A program made the position numbers and the translations under genes. Under the pieces are notes generated by a model. That model had not been told where the DNA came from and did not search any database. It was given only the letters and a program-made list of their open reading frames with translations. A stretch of DNA of 64,000 bases from Isoetes taiwanensis (Eukaryota; Streptophyta; Lycopodiopsida; Isoetales; Isoetaceae): NCBI GenBank assembly GCA_021234155.1, contig JAJEKV010000012.1:8150448-8214447 (forward strand), given 5' to 3'. The stretch's first letter is position 1; every line of letters begins with the position of its first letter. This document shows, piece by piece, positions 23,950 through 34,545 of the stretch.

Positions 23950-24430
23950 AAAAAAGGAAACATCCTTTTATTACTTAAGTTCAATATTTGTATCTGTATA
24001 TGTCCAATAAGTAAAGACTTGCAAATCTAAAAGCTATTGCAACTTATAAGAGCTGGACCATGTGTAAATCTCCCCTTTCCAAATACAAAAATATAAATAT
24101 AATTCCTGAATGGAATAGGAAGTATGTAAATAAGTATAAGACCATTAAGTCAAATTGAGGGGAAACAAGAGTAATTTTTTTTAATCAACATTAATTGAGC
24201 CTTTGCAATTTAATGTTGTGCATCAAGCCTAAAGGTAATTGCTCCAGTTTCTATAAAAGCACAAATTAAAAAGGTTTTAATATTCTCAGAAGACATGCAA
24301 TTATTGTATTCTCAATGTTATAGAAACGTGCAATCATTCTAGAAGGAAGGTGTTGGGGGCTTCAATTTCTTGAAATAACCAAACATTATAACCCTTTCAA
24401 GAAACCATCAGTTAAATATACTATTTTCTT

Positions 24431-24587
24431 CATATTGCAAATGCGTCTTTTTCTTCAAGTCTGTTTCCATTTGCAGAGGCCACAAACATTTTTATAGCCC
24501 TAAGTCTACATATTGCAAATGCGTCTTTTTCTTCAAGTCTGTTTCGATTTGCAGAGGCCCACAAACATTTTTATAGACCTAAATCTA
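24431..24587. repeat. Two-copy tandem repeat, period 78
   Basis: CATATTGCAAATGCGTCTTT... is repeated in direct order at 24431 and 24509 with a few substitutions and one inserted C. Confidence 0.85.
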
Positions 24588-24755
24588 CAACACCAACTAC
24601 TTATAACCTTATCACAAACTGACTAAGGAACTGGACCAATTTTCAAGAAGAGATAAGTTTTCAGTGAGATTCTTGGTTCCGATTTCTTAGATCTTTTTCA
24701 TGGTGGTCTCTTTAGTTGTGATTGTCCATGAATTCATGGCTAGACATACCAAAAT

Positions 24756-24912
24756 TGAAAGGAATCCAAGAGAGAGAACGCCCAAAATACTATAATTCAA
24801 AAATGGTACAAAAGAGGACATAAGTTCCAAAATGAAAAGTCATGTTTTAAAAGACGTACAAAAATATAAATACAGTATATTATGTATCTCTACCATGATC
24901 ATGGTTTCTTAC
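24756..24912 (-). repeat. 3' LTR of the gypsy element
   Basis: Direct repeat of 27888-28070. It runs from GTAAGAAACC to CCTTTCA on the minus strand and shares AACGCCCAAAATACTAT and ATGATCATGG. It lacks about 26 bases present in the 5' LTR. The purine tract GAAGAGAAG (24913-24921, minus) directly precedes it. Confidence 0.85.
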
Positions 24913-24942
24913 CTTCTCTTCGACTTAAAGAAGACAATGTCC

Positions 24943-26270
24943 TCATTGTCGAAGTCCCAAGTATTCTTTCAGAATCTCAGGATAGTCAGTGACAAAAGAA
25001 GATGATTCCCATGTTGCATCTTCGATAGGCAAACTTTTCCATTGGACCAAGTATTCCAATACCGTTGTTTGACGGGTCAGAACTCTCTCTCTTGTATCCA
25101 AGATCTTAAGAGGTTCCACTAGAACCTTATTGCCTTCAATAAACTGAGGTAGCGATGCATCTTTAGGTTCCAACTGAGTTGTTTCACTTTCAATGAAAGG
25201 TTTCAAGAGTGAAACATGAAATACTGGATGGATTTACTTCCACGTGACGGGAATCTTAAGTTCATAACTTACATCATTGAACTTGCGCAATATTTCATAA
25301 GGTCCAAAGTATCTTGCTCGTAACTTTGATACTTTGTTGTTCACTTTTTAGCGGTGTGGTGCAATGTACACCAACACCTTCTCTCCCACCGAAAATTCTA
25401 AATGTCTTCGATGACGATCATCAAACTTCGTTTGTTGGAGTTGTGCATGACTTAACTTATCTCTTACGGCAGTAATAATACCACCCATCTCCTCGACAAC
25501 TTGATAAGCCATCTCTACTCGAGAATTCGCCAGCCAATTAGCAGGTGTCCGAGGAGTAAAACTATATGCTGCATGGAAAGGAGTAACACTGTAGAAGCAT
25601 GCAATGAGCTATTATAGGCAAACTCTATTAGTGGAAGATAATCTTCCCATAATGTAGGTTTATTTGCAATACAGCTTCATAACATAGCTTCGAGAGTTCG
25701 GTTAGTCCTTTTTGTTTGACCATCCATTTCAGGATGATAAGATGAACTAAACTTAAGTTCGCTCCAAGAGACTCAAATAAACTCAAAAAAAAATGACCAA
25801 GAATTTAGAATCTCGACCGGACACAATCGACTTAGGGAGACCATGTAGCTTAAAAACATCTTTAATAAATAGTTGAGCTACCCGTCGCCTGAAGGGCTTT
25901 CTTTTACATGGCAAAAAATGTGCCAACTTAGTCAATCGGGTCAACAATAACCAAGATTGCATCATTCTTTCATAAGGCTCTTGGGAGTCATGTGATGATC
26001 CATAGATATTGATTCCCCCATCTCCTTTGGGATATCTAGTGGATGTAAGAGCCCAAAGATGACGGTGAGTATCAAGCTTCATGCGCTGACACACCAAACA
26101 TCGCTGGACAAAATGTTCAATATCGGGCCATGTGTGGCCAATAGTACACGTAGCCAATGTTCATAAGTCTTAGAGAAACCGGATGTGCAACATATGGTTT
26201 CTCATGGGCTTCGCTTAATTATAAGAGAACTAGATGGTTTACAATTAGGTACACATAAAACGATTCTTAA
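24943..26270 (-). pseudogene. Integrase and chromodomain of the gypsy element (broken)
   Basis: From right to left on the minus strand: a zinc-binding region reading HFVQRCLVCQRMK; catalytic-core remnants DVFKLHGLPKSIVSGRDSKF; TPANWLANSRVEMAYQVVEEM and HRRHLEFSVGEKVLVYIAP of the integrase C-terminus; IHPVFHVSLLKPF; and the chromodomain ILDTRERVLTRQTTVLEYLVQWKSLPIEDATWE. The chromodomain frame (24943-25206) is open. Frameshifts and stops interrupt the catalytic part, so it cannot make integrase. Confidence 0.85.
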
Positions 26271-26464
26271 AATAAAGAAGATTTTTGAAGAGAATAATCT
26301 TTATAAAGAGAAATCTCGCTTGACTGCTCTTTGCTAGTCAAGCTAGAGAAAACCCGCTTAAATTTTTGATCATGCTTATAAAGTGATGGAAATTGGTTAG
26401 CAAAGTCGCTGGTTACCATCGAAATTGCATTAGCATGAGCTCTTCGACTTAGAGCATCCGCCAC
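26267..26464 (-). pseudogene. Gypsy RNase H/integrase linker (ADALSRR motif)
   Basis: Begins MADALSRRAHANAIS, the ADALSR motif that typically follows RNase H in Ty3/gypsy pol. It continues about 65 residues before a stop. Confidence 0.8.
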
Positions 26465-26545
26465 TACATTCTTACTTCCGTGAATGTAAATGATCTCAAA
26501 GGGTGGAAGTTGGCTATGAATGCAGCCATCTTGCTTGTCGCTTAT

Positions 26546-26851
26546 TCATAACAGGTTGTGTAGAATAATAGCGTAAAGCTTGATGGTCGGGCTTTTAACA
26601 CGTTGAGCATTCATTAAGTAATGCTTCCATTTTCGAGAGCATAAATCATAGCTAGAAATTCTTTTATCATAAACGTAATAATTAGCTTCTCGACTAGAAA
26701 ACTTGTGACTTTCATAAGCAATAACTTTTCCCTCTTGCATTAATACAGCTCCGATCCCATAATCACTTGCATCCGTCATAACATCATAAGGCTTGTGAGG
26801 ATCTGCGATGGTCAAAATAGGAGCCATTGTTAATGCATTCTTAAGGTTCAT
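26546..26851 (-). pseudogene. RNase H domain of the gypsy element
   Basis: Reads APILTIADPHKPYDVMTDASDYGIGAVLMQEGKVIAYESHKFS, the TDAS...GAVL start of the Ty3 RNase H. Its expected continuation (ELLAIV-like) is altered to SSYDLC, and the frame shifts. In the gap to RT (26852-26948) a remnant reads ALTNLLRKNAPFRWTQQAE. Confidence 0.88.
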
Positions 26852-26948
26852 AAAGCTTCATTCAGCTTGTTGAGTCCATCGAAATGGAGCATTCTTACGC
26901 AACAAATTAGTCAAAGCTGTTATTTCTAGAGAGAAATTTTAACAAACT

Positions 26949-27716
26949 TTATTTATAAAAAAAACTTGCAAGACCAAGAAAGGACCTTACATCATGTTGG
27001 TTCTTTGGTACAGGCCATGTGCGTATTGCCATAACCTTCTGTGGATCAACTGAAATTCCCTGGGCAGATATAAAATGTCCCAAGTATTCAATATGATCTC
27101 TAAAGAAGAAACTTTTATTAGGATTAATAAAATATTCATGTTTTTGCAATAGGATCAAAATAACTTTTACCAATTCCTCATGTTCTTCTACACTCTTAGA
27201 ATATACAAGAATGTCATCGAGATACACAATAACACCCTTCTGAAGATGGTCATGAAATAGATCATTCATAGCTGCCATAAATGTGGCAGGAGCATTAGTT
27301 AAACCAAAAGGCATAACCATATATTCATAGTGACCAAAGTGTGTTCTAAAGGCCGTCCTATGTTCATGACCTTCTTTAATCCTTATCTGATGATATCCGC
27401 TTTTCAAATCAATTTTAGAAAAATATTTGCTACCTTGAAGACGATCTAAAAGATCATTAATACGTGGTAGCGGGTATCGATTCTTAATGGTTATCTTGTT
27501 GAGCACACGATAATCCACACAAAGCCGCATGCTCTTGTCCTTTTTCTTTACCAATAACACAGGTGCACCGTAAGGACTACGACTTGGGCGGATATAACCT
27601 CGCTCAAGAAGATCGGCAAGCTGACGCTCGATCTCCAAAGATTCTTGATGCGAGACTCGGTATGGAGCTCGAGATGGAGGAGCGGACCCCGGAGCAATGT
27701 CAATCGCATGGTCCAC
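26949..27716 (-). pseudogene. Reverse transcriptase domain of the gypsy element
   Basis: A 255-residue open stretch with all RT blocks: DHAIDIAPGSAPPSRAPYR, SPYGAPVLLVKKKD, MRLCVDYRVLNKITIKNRYP, KIDLKSGYHQIRI, TAFRTHFGHYEYMVMPFGLTN and the catalytic YLDDILVYS, then FFRDHIEYLGHFIS. It is uninterrupted, but lacks gag-protease upstream and is out of frame with RNase H. A chromovirus RT is certain; activity is not expected. Confidence 0.93.
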
Positions 27717-27873
27717 ACTCCTTCGTGGAGGTAGCTCCGGAATGGAGTCCTACATCAGAAAGGTCTTAAATTCATGAAGAGGAAATGTAGGTGGAAAGAC
27801 GGAAAAGTCAACACCCGTCTTAGTTTCCTCATTTTCATATGCTTTATCATGTACAAGTAAGGTAAACAATTGA

Positions 27874-27885
27874 GCTCTGATACCA
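27874..27885 (-). promoter_or_regulatory. Primer-binding site, tRNA-iMet type
   Basis: TGGTATCAGAGC on the minus strand, two bases inside the end of the 5' LTR. This is the classical complement to the initiator tRNA-Met 3' end used by plant retrotransposons. It fixes the element's orientation and the LTR boundary. Confidence 0.9.
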
Positions 27886-27887
27886 AT

Positions 27888-28070
27888 TGAAAGGAACCCA
27901 AGAGAGAGAACGCCCAAAATACTATCTAATACTTTTTGTCTTATATTTCGTAATTCAAAAATGGTACAAAAGAGGACATAAGTTCCAAAATGAAAAATCA
28001 TGTCCCAAAAGACGTACAAAAGTATAAATACAATATATTATGTATTTCTACCATGATCATGGTTTCTTAC
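27888..28070 (-). repeat. 5' LTR of the gypsy element
   Basis: 183 bp, matching 24756-24912 apart from a 26-base segment around TACTTTTTGTCTTATATTTC. It ends in CA two bases before the PBS. On the minus strand its outer end reads GTAAGAAACC, not TG. Confidence 0.85.
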
Positions 28071-29210
28071 TATGGGCACATGACTATAAGGTAAAGTATT
28101 TAAGATGCTAGGCCTTAAGAGAAGATTCTTCGCCGAGCTAGGAATATTCTCTACAGGATGAGACTTTTACATCTTGAACCAAGCTTTGGGAGGAGTTTCG
28201 GTGGCTGGGCTTTGTGTTTAGTCATTTTTAGGTTCTCTCATATATCCTAACAATACAACAACTTTTCTACTTCATATAGTTCTTGGTTGATTAATCTGCA
28301 AAATGCATTAAGTTTTTGAAGTCCCGACGCTTTTATTGAGCAAAGCAGGATAGGTTGCTCATGATATTTCTTCGCGGTATTTTTTGTTCATCTCGACTCT
28401 TGCAAGAGGTGGTTTATCGAACATTCAAGATATCTTTTGCACTTTTGTGGAAATGTGTAATTGTCTCATTTGGTATTCTACTAGCTATAAAGATGTTGAT
28501 TATAATCGATACTAGTTAGTTGGAAGAAGAGGTTGAGAAGACATTTCATCTATAAGGGATCCTTTACACTTCCAAGCTTATTTGATCCTAATTCTTTTCC
28601 TTTCTTCAAAATAAAAAATGAAAAATAAAAATTAATGGGCTGGTTTGTAAGTTCAAAAAGAAAAGAGCAAAAAAGGCCGAAAATGGAATCATGGGTCATA
28701 GTGATGGGCAATGGGTGATGCAATGGGCTTATGGGCGATGGGCAATGGGCTGGCTGATGAGAATCCAGGTAAGTTGTGAATCCATTCAATATGCATAGGT
28801 CTGGGTAGCCCCTGAGGATTGATGTGGTCTAGCAGTAGGCCAACATTTCCATCCATAACGGTCAGTTTTTTTCCAAATATGTGCAAAATCTTTTCAAATT
28901 TTGAACCCTCAACGGTTCTTTTCGGTGACTTTTTGGGAGCAGGAGTCTGCCAAGCAACATAAAGATGGTCGTTACCAGGCTTCAAGCAGGTACGGGGGCA
29001 ATAGCTCAAATGATAGTGGATGAGTTGAATATGCTACAAAAGGAGGTTTTGAGGAGCTGGAATTCGGGCATTGTGTGGAGTGGCTAGAGAAAGTAGGAGC
29101 CCCTACGCGGGAGGGGGGAGATAGAAAGGGAGAAAGAAGCCACGGGGCAAGATGAGTTGCTTGAGTATCTATACAAATTTTAAAAGAAGTGATTCGCTAT
29201 GTAGCATTCT
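28071..29210. other. No gene recognised; small GATGGGCAATGGG repeats
   Basis: About 1.1 kb. Around 28695-28760 there are several imperfect repeats of GATGGGCAATGGG. No recognisable coding region. Confidence 0.5.
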
Positions 29211-29435
29211 GGGAAGGGACTCGCGAGAGACACAAAACCGGCCGAATATAGATATAGATAGGCTTGTCATTCATCACAGCAGCAGTATACAATGTGTGGA
29301 AAACTAGGGAGAGAGAGAGGGGATAGCCGACCATAGGAACAATATCGGACTACCCCCTAAAAAGAAAATGTGCCAAGGCAAAATAAAAGGGTAATGGCGA
29401 CAACTTCTCATCGGGATAAAAAACCCCGCCCTTTC

Positions 29436-29454
29436 GGGTTTTCGAGGAAAACCC
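29436..29454. repeat. Recurrent GGGTTTTC/GAAAACCC hairpin
   Basis: GGGTTTTC-GAG-GAAAACCC, a perfect 8-bp stem. It sits in a longer conserved module (AAAAAACCCCGCCCTTTCG...). The same module recurs in reverse orientation near 58643-58690 and, degraded, near 44443-44492. Confidence 0.75.
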
Positions 29455-29796
29455 TAATGAGAAATGGTCGCCAACAACCTTGAATGTGTTGCCTGGAGAA
29501 CGGAGAGAAACGAGTTGATGGCGAACGCAAATAGAGCACGACCTCAAAGAAAAAAAAGCGACCTCGAATGTGTCCATGGAGAAGCCGGAAGGAGAGGGGT
29601 GATGGCTTAACGTAAATAGAACAGACCCCGTAGAGATCTATTTAAAAATGGCGGAATCCCGCAAGCAATACCAACAAAAACTCCCAAAAAAAAGAACACC
29701 CGTGAAATGGTCGAGAAAACAAATAGCACAAGCCGCACCCGTGAAAAGTCCCAAAATGAAAACAAAGGAAAAAAAGAACATAACAGAAAAGGATAG

Positions 29797-30020
29797 CATC
29801 ACCCAAATGGTGGAGAACCATTATGTAAAATATGCATCACCCTCGAGGTGGAAATAAACAAGATAAAGCATCACCCAAACGGGTGGAGAACCATTATGTA
29901 AAAATATGCATCACCTCGAGGTGGAAAGAAACAAAGATCACCGGCAAGGTGGAGAACAACACAAGATGAGGGCTTATGGAACGTAAAACATAAGAATAGC
30001 AACACTCACGTGTGGAGAAC
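29797..30020. repeat. Minisatellite of hairpin + GAGAAC units
   Basis: The units CACCCAAATGGTGGAGAAC, CACCCAAACGGGTGGAGAAC, CACCGGCAAGGTGGAGAAC and CACTCACGTGTGGAGAAC follow one another. The first two are embedded in a roughly 70-base direct repeat with ATTATGTAAAA and TATGCATCACC. Each has short complementary arms around a variable loop. Confidence 0.7.
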
Positions 30021-30088
30021 AACAAAGAGGTATGAACAACAAAAAAATACAAATGAAAAGACTCATGCGCCAACCGCCGCCAGGAGGG

Positions 30089-30222
30089 GAAGGAGGGAAG
30101 CCACGAGAGGAGAAGAAGAGTCGCCGCGGAGAAGACGCCGATAGCCGAGCCAAAACGAAAAAGGCCTGATATGCCGTCCCTCCCCGTAACGGCGATCGAT
30201 GGTTCGGATCGATGGGATTCGG
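30089..30222. repeat. Direct repeat, partner of 36094-36222
   Basis: Both copies run from GGAAGCCACGAGAGGAGAAG to GATGGGATT, through AAGACGCCGATA, CCGAGCCAAAACG and CCCTCCCC. The pair brackets the 6-kb purine-rich block. The left copy continues into CGGGAAGGGACTCGAGAGATAC, while the right copy is cut by unrelated coding-like sequence. Confidence 0.85.
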
Positions 30223-31610
30223 GAAGGGACTCGAGAGATACAAAACCGCCGACTACCAAAGGACTTCCTCAACTATAAGCCTAGGTAATCGCTAAAACCT
30301 CAGCCTAAAGCCGATAGCCCAATAACCTGAAAAGGAAAGAACCTTAGAGCAACGCGAGCGAAGCCGTGGGGAAGAAAAACGGTGAAGAAGAAGAGTCGAA
30401 AAGCGCTTTGCTACTTTCTGGATTTACATCAGCCCAATAACCGGGGAAAAAGGAAAGAACATTAGAGAAAAACAATGAAAAGAAAAGCACGCCACCGGAT
30501 GACTAATCTAAGGAAGCCTACCGGATGGCATCGCCACATGACGAAAAAAAAGGAAGGACACCAGAGAACGTAAACAATGAAAAGAAAGGGACGCCGCCAC
30601 GATGATTTAATCAAGGGAGCGCCTCGGCATGCCAACGGAGAACGGCAACAAGGCGATGACAAAACAAACCACGTTAAAACGCATAATGCACATATATGAT
30701 ATGATTGCAAAACCACGGACTTATGTCCGTGGATATTTGTCTTATCTCAATACGATTACGGTCCGTGGATAAATAAGAAGGAAAAATAACAAGTAACCGA
30801 AAAGAATAAGGCAAAGAGGAAAACCCACGATAGGAATGTAAAAATGCATAGATAAAGATCGGACGAGAAACATGGCGAGGTTGAGTAGAGTCGCGACACC
30901 ACGAAGCGAAGCGCGGAGAAGACGCTGACCGCCAAAGCCACTCGCCACGCCAAGTGAGGGCAAGGTTCGAGATGCGCAAAAAGCCGCAAAGAAAAATACG
31001 AGAGAGCAAGGGCCGTAGAGGTAAAAAGAAAACCGCGGATGCGGGAAGTGGAGAACAAAAGAGCGCATATGCCGAGGCACGAGGAAAAAAAGGTACTGTG
31101 GGCGAGCCCGACGAGAGGTAGACCGACGCCAAAAAAAAAAGGGTAAATGTAAAATGGCGTGAAAGGGAAGTTGAAAATTTGATGAAATTCGCGATGACGA
31201 CGAGAACTAAAGAAAGACGAAGCGAGCCGGGGGGAGAAAGCGGGAGGGAGAAGAGCCTGAAGTGCCCAAGAATAGACGCATCAGCTGAAGGACTGAAAAA
31301 AGGAAGGACATTAGAGAACAAAAACAATGGAAAGAAAAGCACGCCAGCTACGAGACGAAGAAAAAGGTCGCCCCCATAAAACAAGTCCTCCACGACGACG
31401 AGTCGAAGAAGACACCCCAGCAGGCGAACGAGAAGAACAACAGCGAGAAGAAAAGTAATGCAGACAAGGTAAAAATGCAGCCGGTAGCAAGACAAGGCTC
31501 CAAGGAGGAAGAATATAAAGAGGAAAACTTATCCTAGGAAAGTGTGGAAGCGACATACACTGGGCATAGAGCAGACAAAATATGCCGCAGAGACAATAAC
31601 AGGAAAAATG
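30223..31610. other. T-poor block with dispersed short repeats, no gene
   Basis: The plus strand is rich in A and G. A module of about 50-100 bases (AGGAA(A/G)GACATTAGAGAA... AATGAAAAGAAAAGCACGCC) recurs near 30446, 30551 and 31300. A 273-residue minus-strand frame (30674-31495) is open but very rich in F, L and S, as expected from base composition alone. Confidence 0.55.
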
Positions 31611-33087
31611 AAAACCCAGGAAATGTCCCGTATGCATAAAATGGGAAAACAACACGAGAAGAAAAACAAGCGAGGAGATGCATAGAGTGAATAAAATGAG
31701 GCCCACATATATGCAATCCCGCTTAGAAATTGAGAAGAACACTAATAATGATCAAGAACCAAAGCAAGAAGATGAAGAAGAAGAAACTACGATCGTGAAT
31801 GTGTAAAATGCATAAATATAAAAATGCATAAAGTGCAAACCGAAAGCAATAAAGGCGCCAAGAAATCGTGAAACCACATAGGTGGCAAAAGATCGCATTA
31901 CACAATACAGTGGAATAAAAAGAAATGAAACCACTTGTGAATACTGTGGTACCACCCATGAGAAGACCATAGGAAAATATACACAACCAAATTAAGAACC
32001 CGATTACAAAATCCCCTAGTTGCATCGACATCCAAGAGAAAAACACAATTGCAAAAAGAAAAAATCCAAAACCACCATGGGAAAACGTGAAAATTCATAA
32101 GATCAAAGCGACATATAAATAGTTGCATCGACATCCAAAAAGAAAAACACATTTGCAAAAGAGAAAAATCCCAAACCACCATGGGGAAAATAGAAAATTT
32201 ATAAGATCATGCGACATATAAAGAAACCTCCCCGCAACTAAACCCAAAATGGAAAAGGGAACAGATGAAAAGATATACACCACCCAATCGAGAAACCCCA
32301 TTACAAAATCTCCCGGCGGCATCAACATCCGATAGAAAACACAAATGCAAAGGAAAAAATCGGAAACAACCATAGGAAAACACAAAATTGATAAGATCAA
32401 AGCCAATGATAAAATGAATATGTAAGCAAAATAACTAAAACATAAAACGACTTGAACAATATAAAATTGTGAGCTAAGGAAACATAAAAGGTTAAGAGAC
32501 AAGGATCTAATCCAGAGCCACCTAAACAAGTGCCACATTGGAACATACAAACACGTAAAACAAGTTAACAAAACAACTTTCAAATCTTTCTCGCAGAAAC
32601 CGAAAAAGAGAAACATACGTGATAATCGCGTAATATTGCCCTTGAAAATATTCGGCCGGGCAGAAAGGATCGAGGATGAAGCGAATTCGATGGAGCAGAT
32701 TCGTTGTGAGGAGGAACAGATTCGTCATGGGAAGGAGAAGCTCCGGAATTGGTGGCACCCGCCTCGGCAAGTTGCCCGTGTTCCCAACGAGATGCTTTCC
32801 TGCAGGTCCCTGGTCAGATCTGCTCCGAGATCGAGTGCACACCGGATCTGATATAGGATATGGCAGAACCCTAGGCTAGAATAGCCAATAAAGAACCAAT
32901 GCCAAAAGAATAAAAAACATCTAACACATAGAAAAAAATGCCTCTGATCTAAGCAAAATGGAGGAGCCACCAAAAATGTGTCCATTGATCGTATTCTGAG
33001 ACAAGAAACCGGCAAAAGTAGGTCCCATTACGCCTAGCAATGTCACGGCAACTCTAGGTGCATAACTGACGAGGGAATTAAATTGAT
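31611..33087. repeat. Tandem duplication, unit A (~1.47 kb)
   Basis: Starts GAAAACCCAGGAAATGTCCC and ends with CATAACTGACGAGGGAATTAAATTGAT. The whole unit recurs immediately downstream in the same order. The unit itself contains a smaller internal repetition (GTTGCATCGACATCCAA near 32022 and 32122). No coding similarity recognised on either strand. Confidence 0.9.
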
Positions 33088-34545
33088 GAAAACCCAGGAA
33101 ATGTCCTGTATGCATAAAATGGGAAAACAACACGAGAAGAAAACAAGTTTTAGGAGATGCAGAGAGTGAATAAAATGAGGCCCACATATATGCAATCCCG
33201 CTAGAGATTGAGAACACTAATAATGATCAAGAACCAAAGCAATAAGATGAAGAAGAAGAAACTACGATCGTGAATGTGTAAAATGCATAAATATAAAAAA
33301 TGCATAAAGTGCAACCGAAAGCACAAAGACGCCAAGAAATCGTGAAACCACATAGGTGGCACAAACATGTGGAGTAAAAGAAATGAAACCACGGTGAATA
33401 TTGTGGTACCACCCATGAGAAGACCATAGGAAAATATACACAACCAAATTAAGAACCCGATTACAAAATCCCCTAGTTGCATCGACATCTAAGAAAAAGA
33501 CACAATGGGAAACGTAAAATTCGAAAGATCAGGCGACAAATAAATAGTTGCATCGACATCCAAAAGAAAAACACAATTGCAAAAGAGAAAAAATCCGAAA
33601 CCACCATGGGAAAATAGAAAATTTATAAGATCATGCGACATATAAAGAAACCTCCTGGCAACTAAACCCAAAATGGAAAAGGGAACAGATGAAAAGATAT
33701 ACACCACCCAATCGAGAAACCCCATTACAAAATCTCCTGGCGGCATCAACATCCGATAGAAAACACAATGCAGAAGAAAAAATCGGAAACAACCATAGGA
33801 AAACACAAAATTGATAAGATCAGGCCACATATAAATGAATATGTAAGCAGCGAACTAAAACATAAAACGACTTGAACAAAATAAAATTGTGAGCTAAGGA
33901 AACATAAAAGGCTAAGAGACAAGGACTAACCCGTGAGCCACCTAAACAAGTGCCACATTGGAACATACAAACGCTAAAACAAGTTAACAAAACAACTTTC
34001 AAATCTTTCGCAGAAACCGAAAAAGAGAAACATACAGATACCGCGTAATATTGCCCTTGAAAATATTCGAACAGAAAGCGCATATATCGGGCAGAAGTCA
34101 CCGAGGATGAAGTTTAACCGATGGAGCGTGATTCGCTGTAGAGGAGGAACAGATTCGCCATGGGAAGGAGAAGTTCGGAATTGGTGGCACCCGCTTCTAA
34201 GAAGTTGCCCGTGGTTCCCAACAGATGCTTTCCCGCAGTCCCCGGGTTACCTTTTGCCCGACCGAGCCAAGCAGACCGCCCGGAGATCGAAAGTGCACAC
34301 CGGATCCGATATAGGATATGGCGTAACCCTAGGAGAAGAATAGCCAATAAAGAACCAATGCCAAAAGAATAAAAACATCTAACACATAGAAAAAATGCCT
34401 GCATCTAAGCAAAATGGAGGAGCCACCAAAAAATGTGTCCATTGATCGTATTCTGAGACAAGAAACCGGCAAAAGTAGGTCTCATTACGCCTAGCAATGT
34501 CATGGCAACTTCTAGGTGCATAACTGACGAGGCAATTAAATTGAT
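33088..34545. repeat. Tandem duplication, unit B (~1.46 kb)
   Basis: Colinear with unit A from the GAAAACCCAGGAAATGTCC start to CATAACTGACGAGGCAATTAAATTGAT. Landmarks shared with unit A include ACTACGATCGTGAATGTG, GGTACCACCCATGAGAAGACC and GTGTCCATTGATCGTATTCTG. Small indels separate the two. Confidence 0.9.

Larger units (their letters stand above)
24756..28070 (-). mobile_element. Internally deleted Ty3/gypsy chromovirus with LTRs
   Basis: Reads right to left: LTR, PBS, RT, RNase H, integrase, chromodomain, polypurine tract, LTR. This pol order with a chromodomain after integrase is the Ty3/gypsy chromovirus arrangement. Only about 170 bases separate the PBS from the RT domain, so gag and protease are missing. 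The flanking LTRs are short (157 and 183 bp). Frame breaks are scattered through pol. No convincing 5-bp target duplication was found (AAAAT left, TATGG right). Confidence 0.9.

Noticed and set aside
24005-24200. Possible rRNA or organelle DNA insertion in AT-rich stretches
   Set aside because: No rRNA, photosystem or respiratory gene motif was seen anywhere in the window.
29894-30272. Several overlapping minus-strand frames of 70-120 residues
   Set aside because: They arise from the T-poor plus strand, are S/F/L/R-rich and match no domain.
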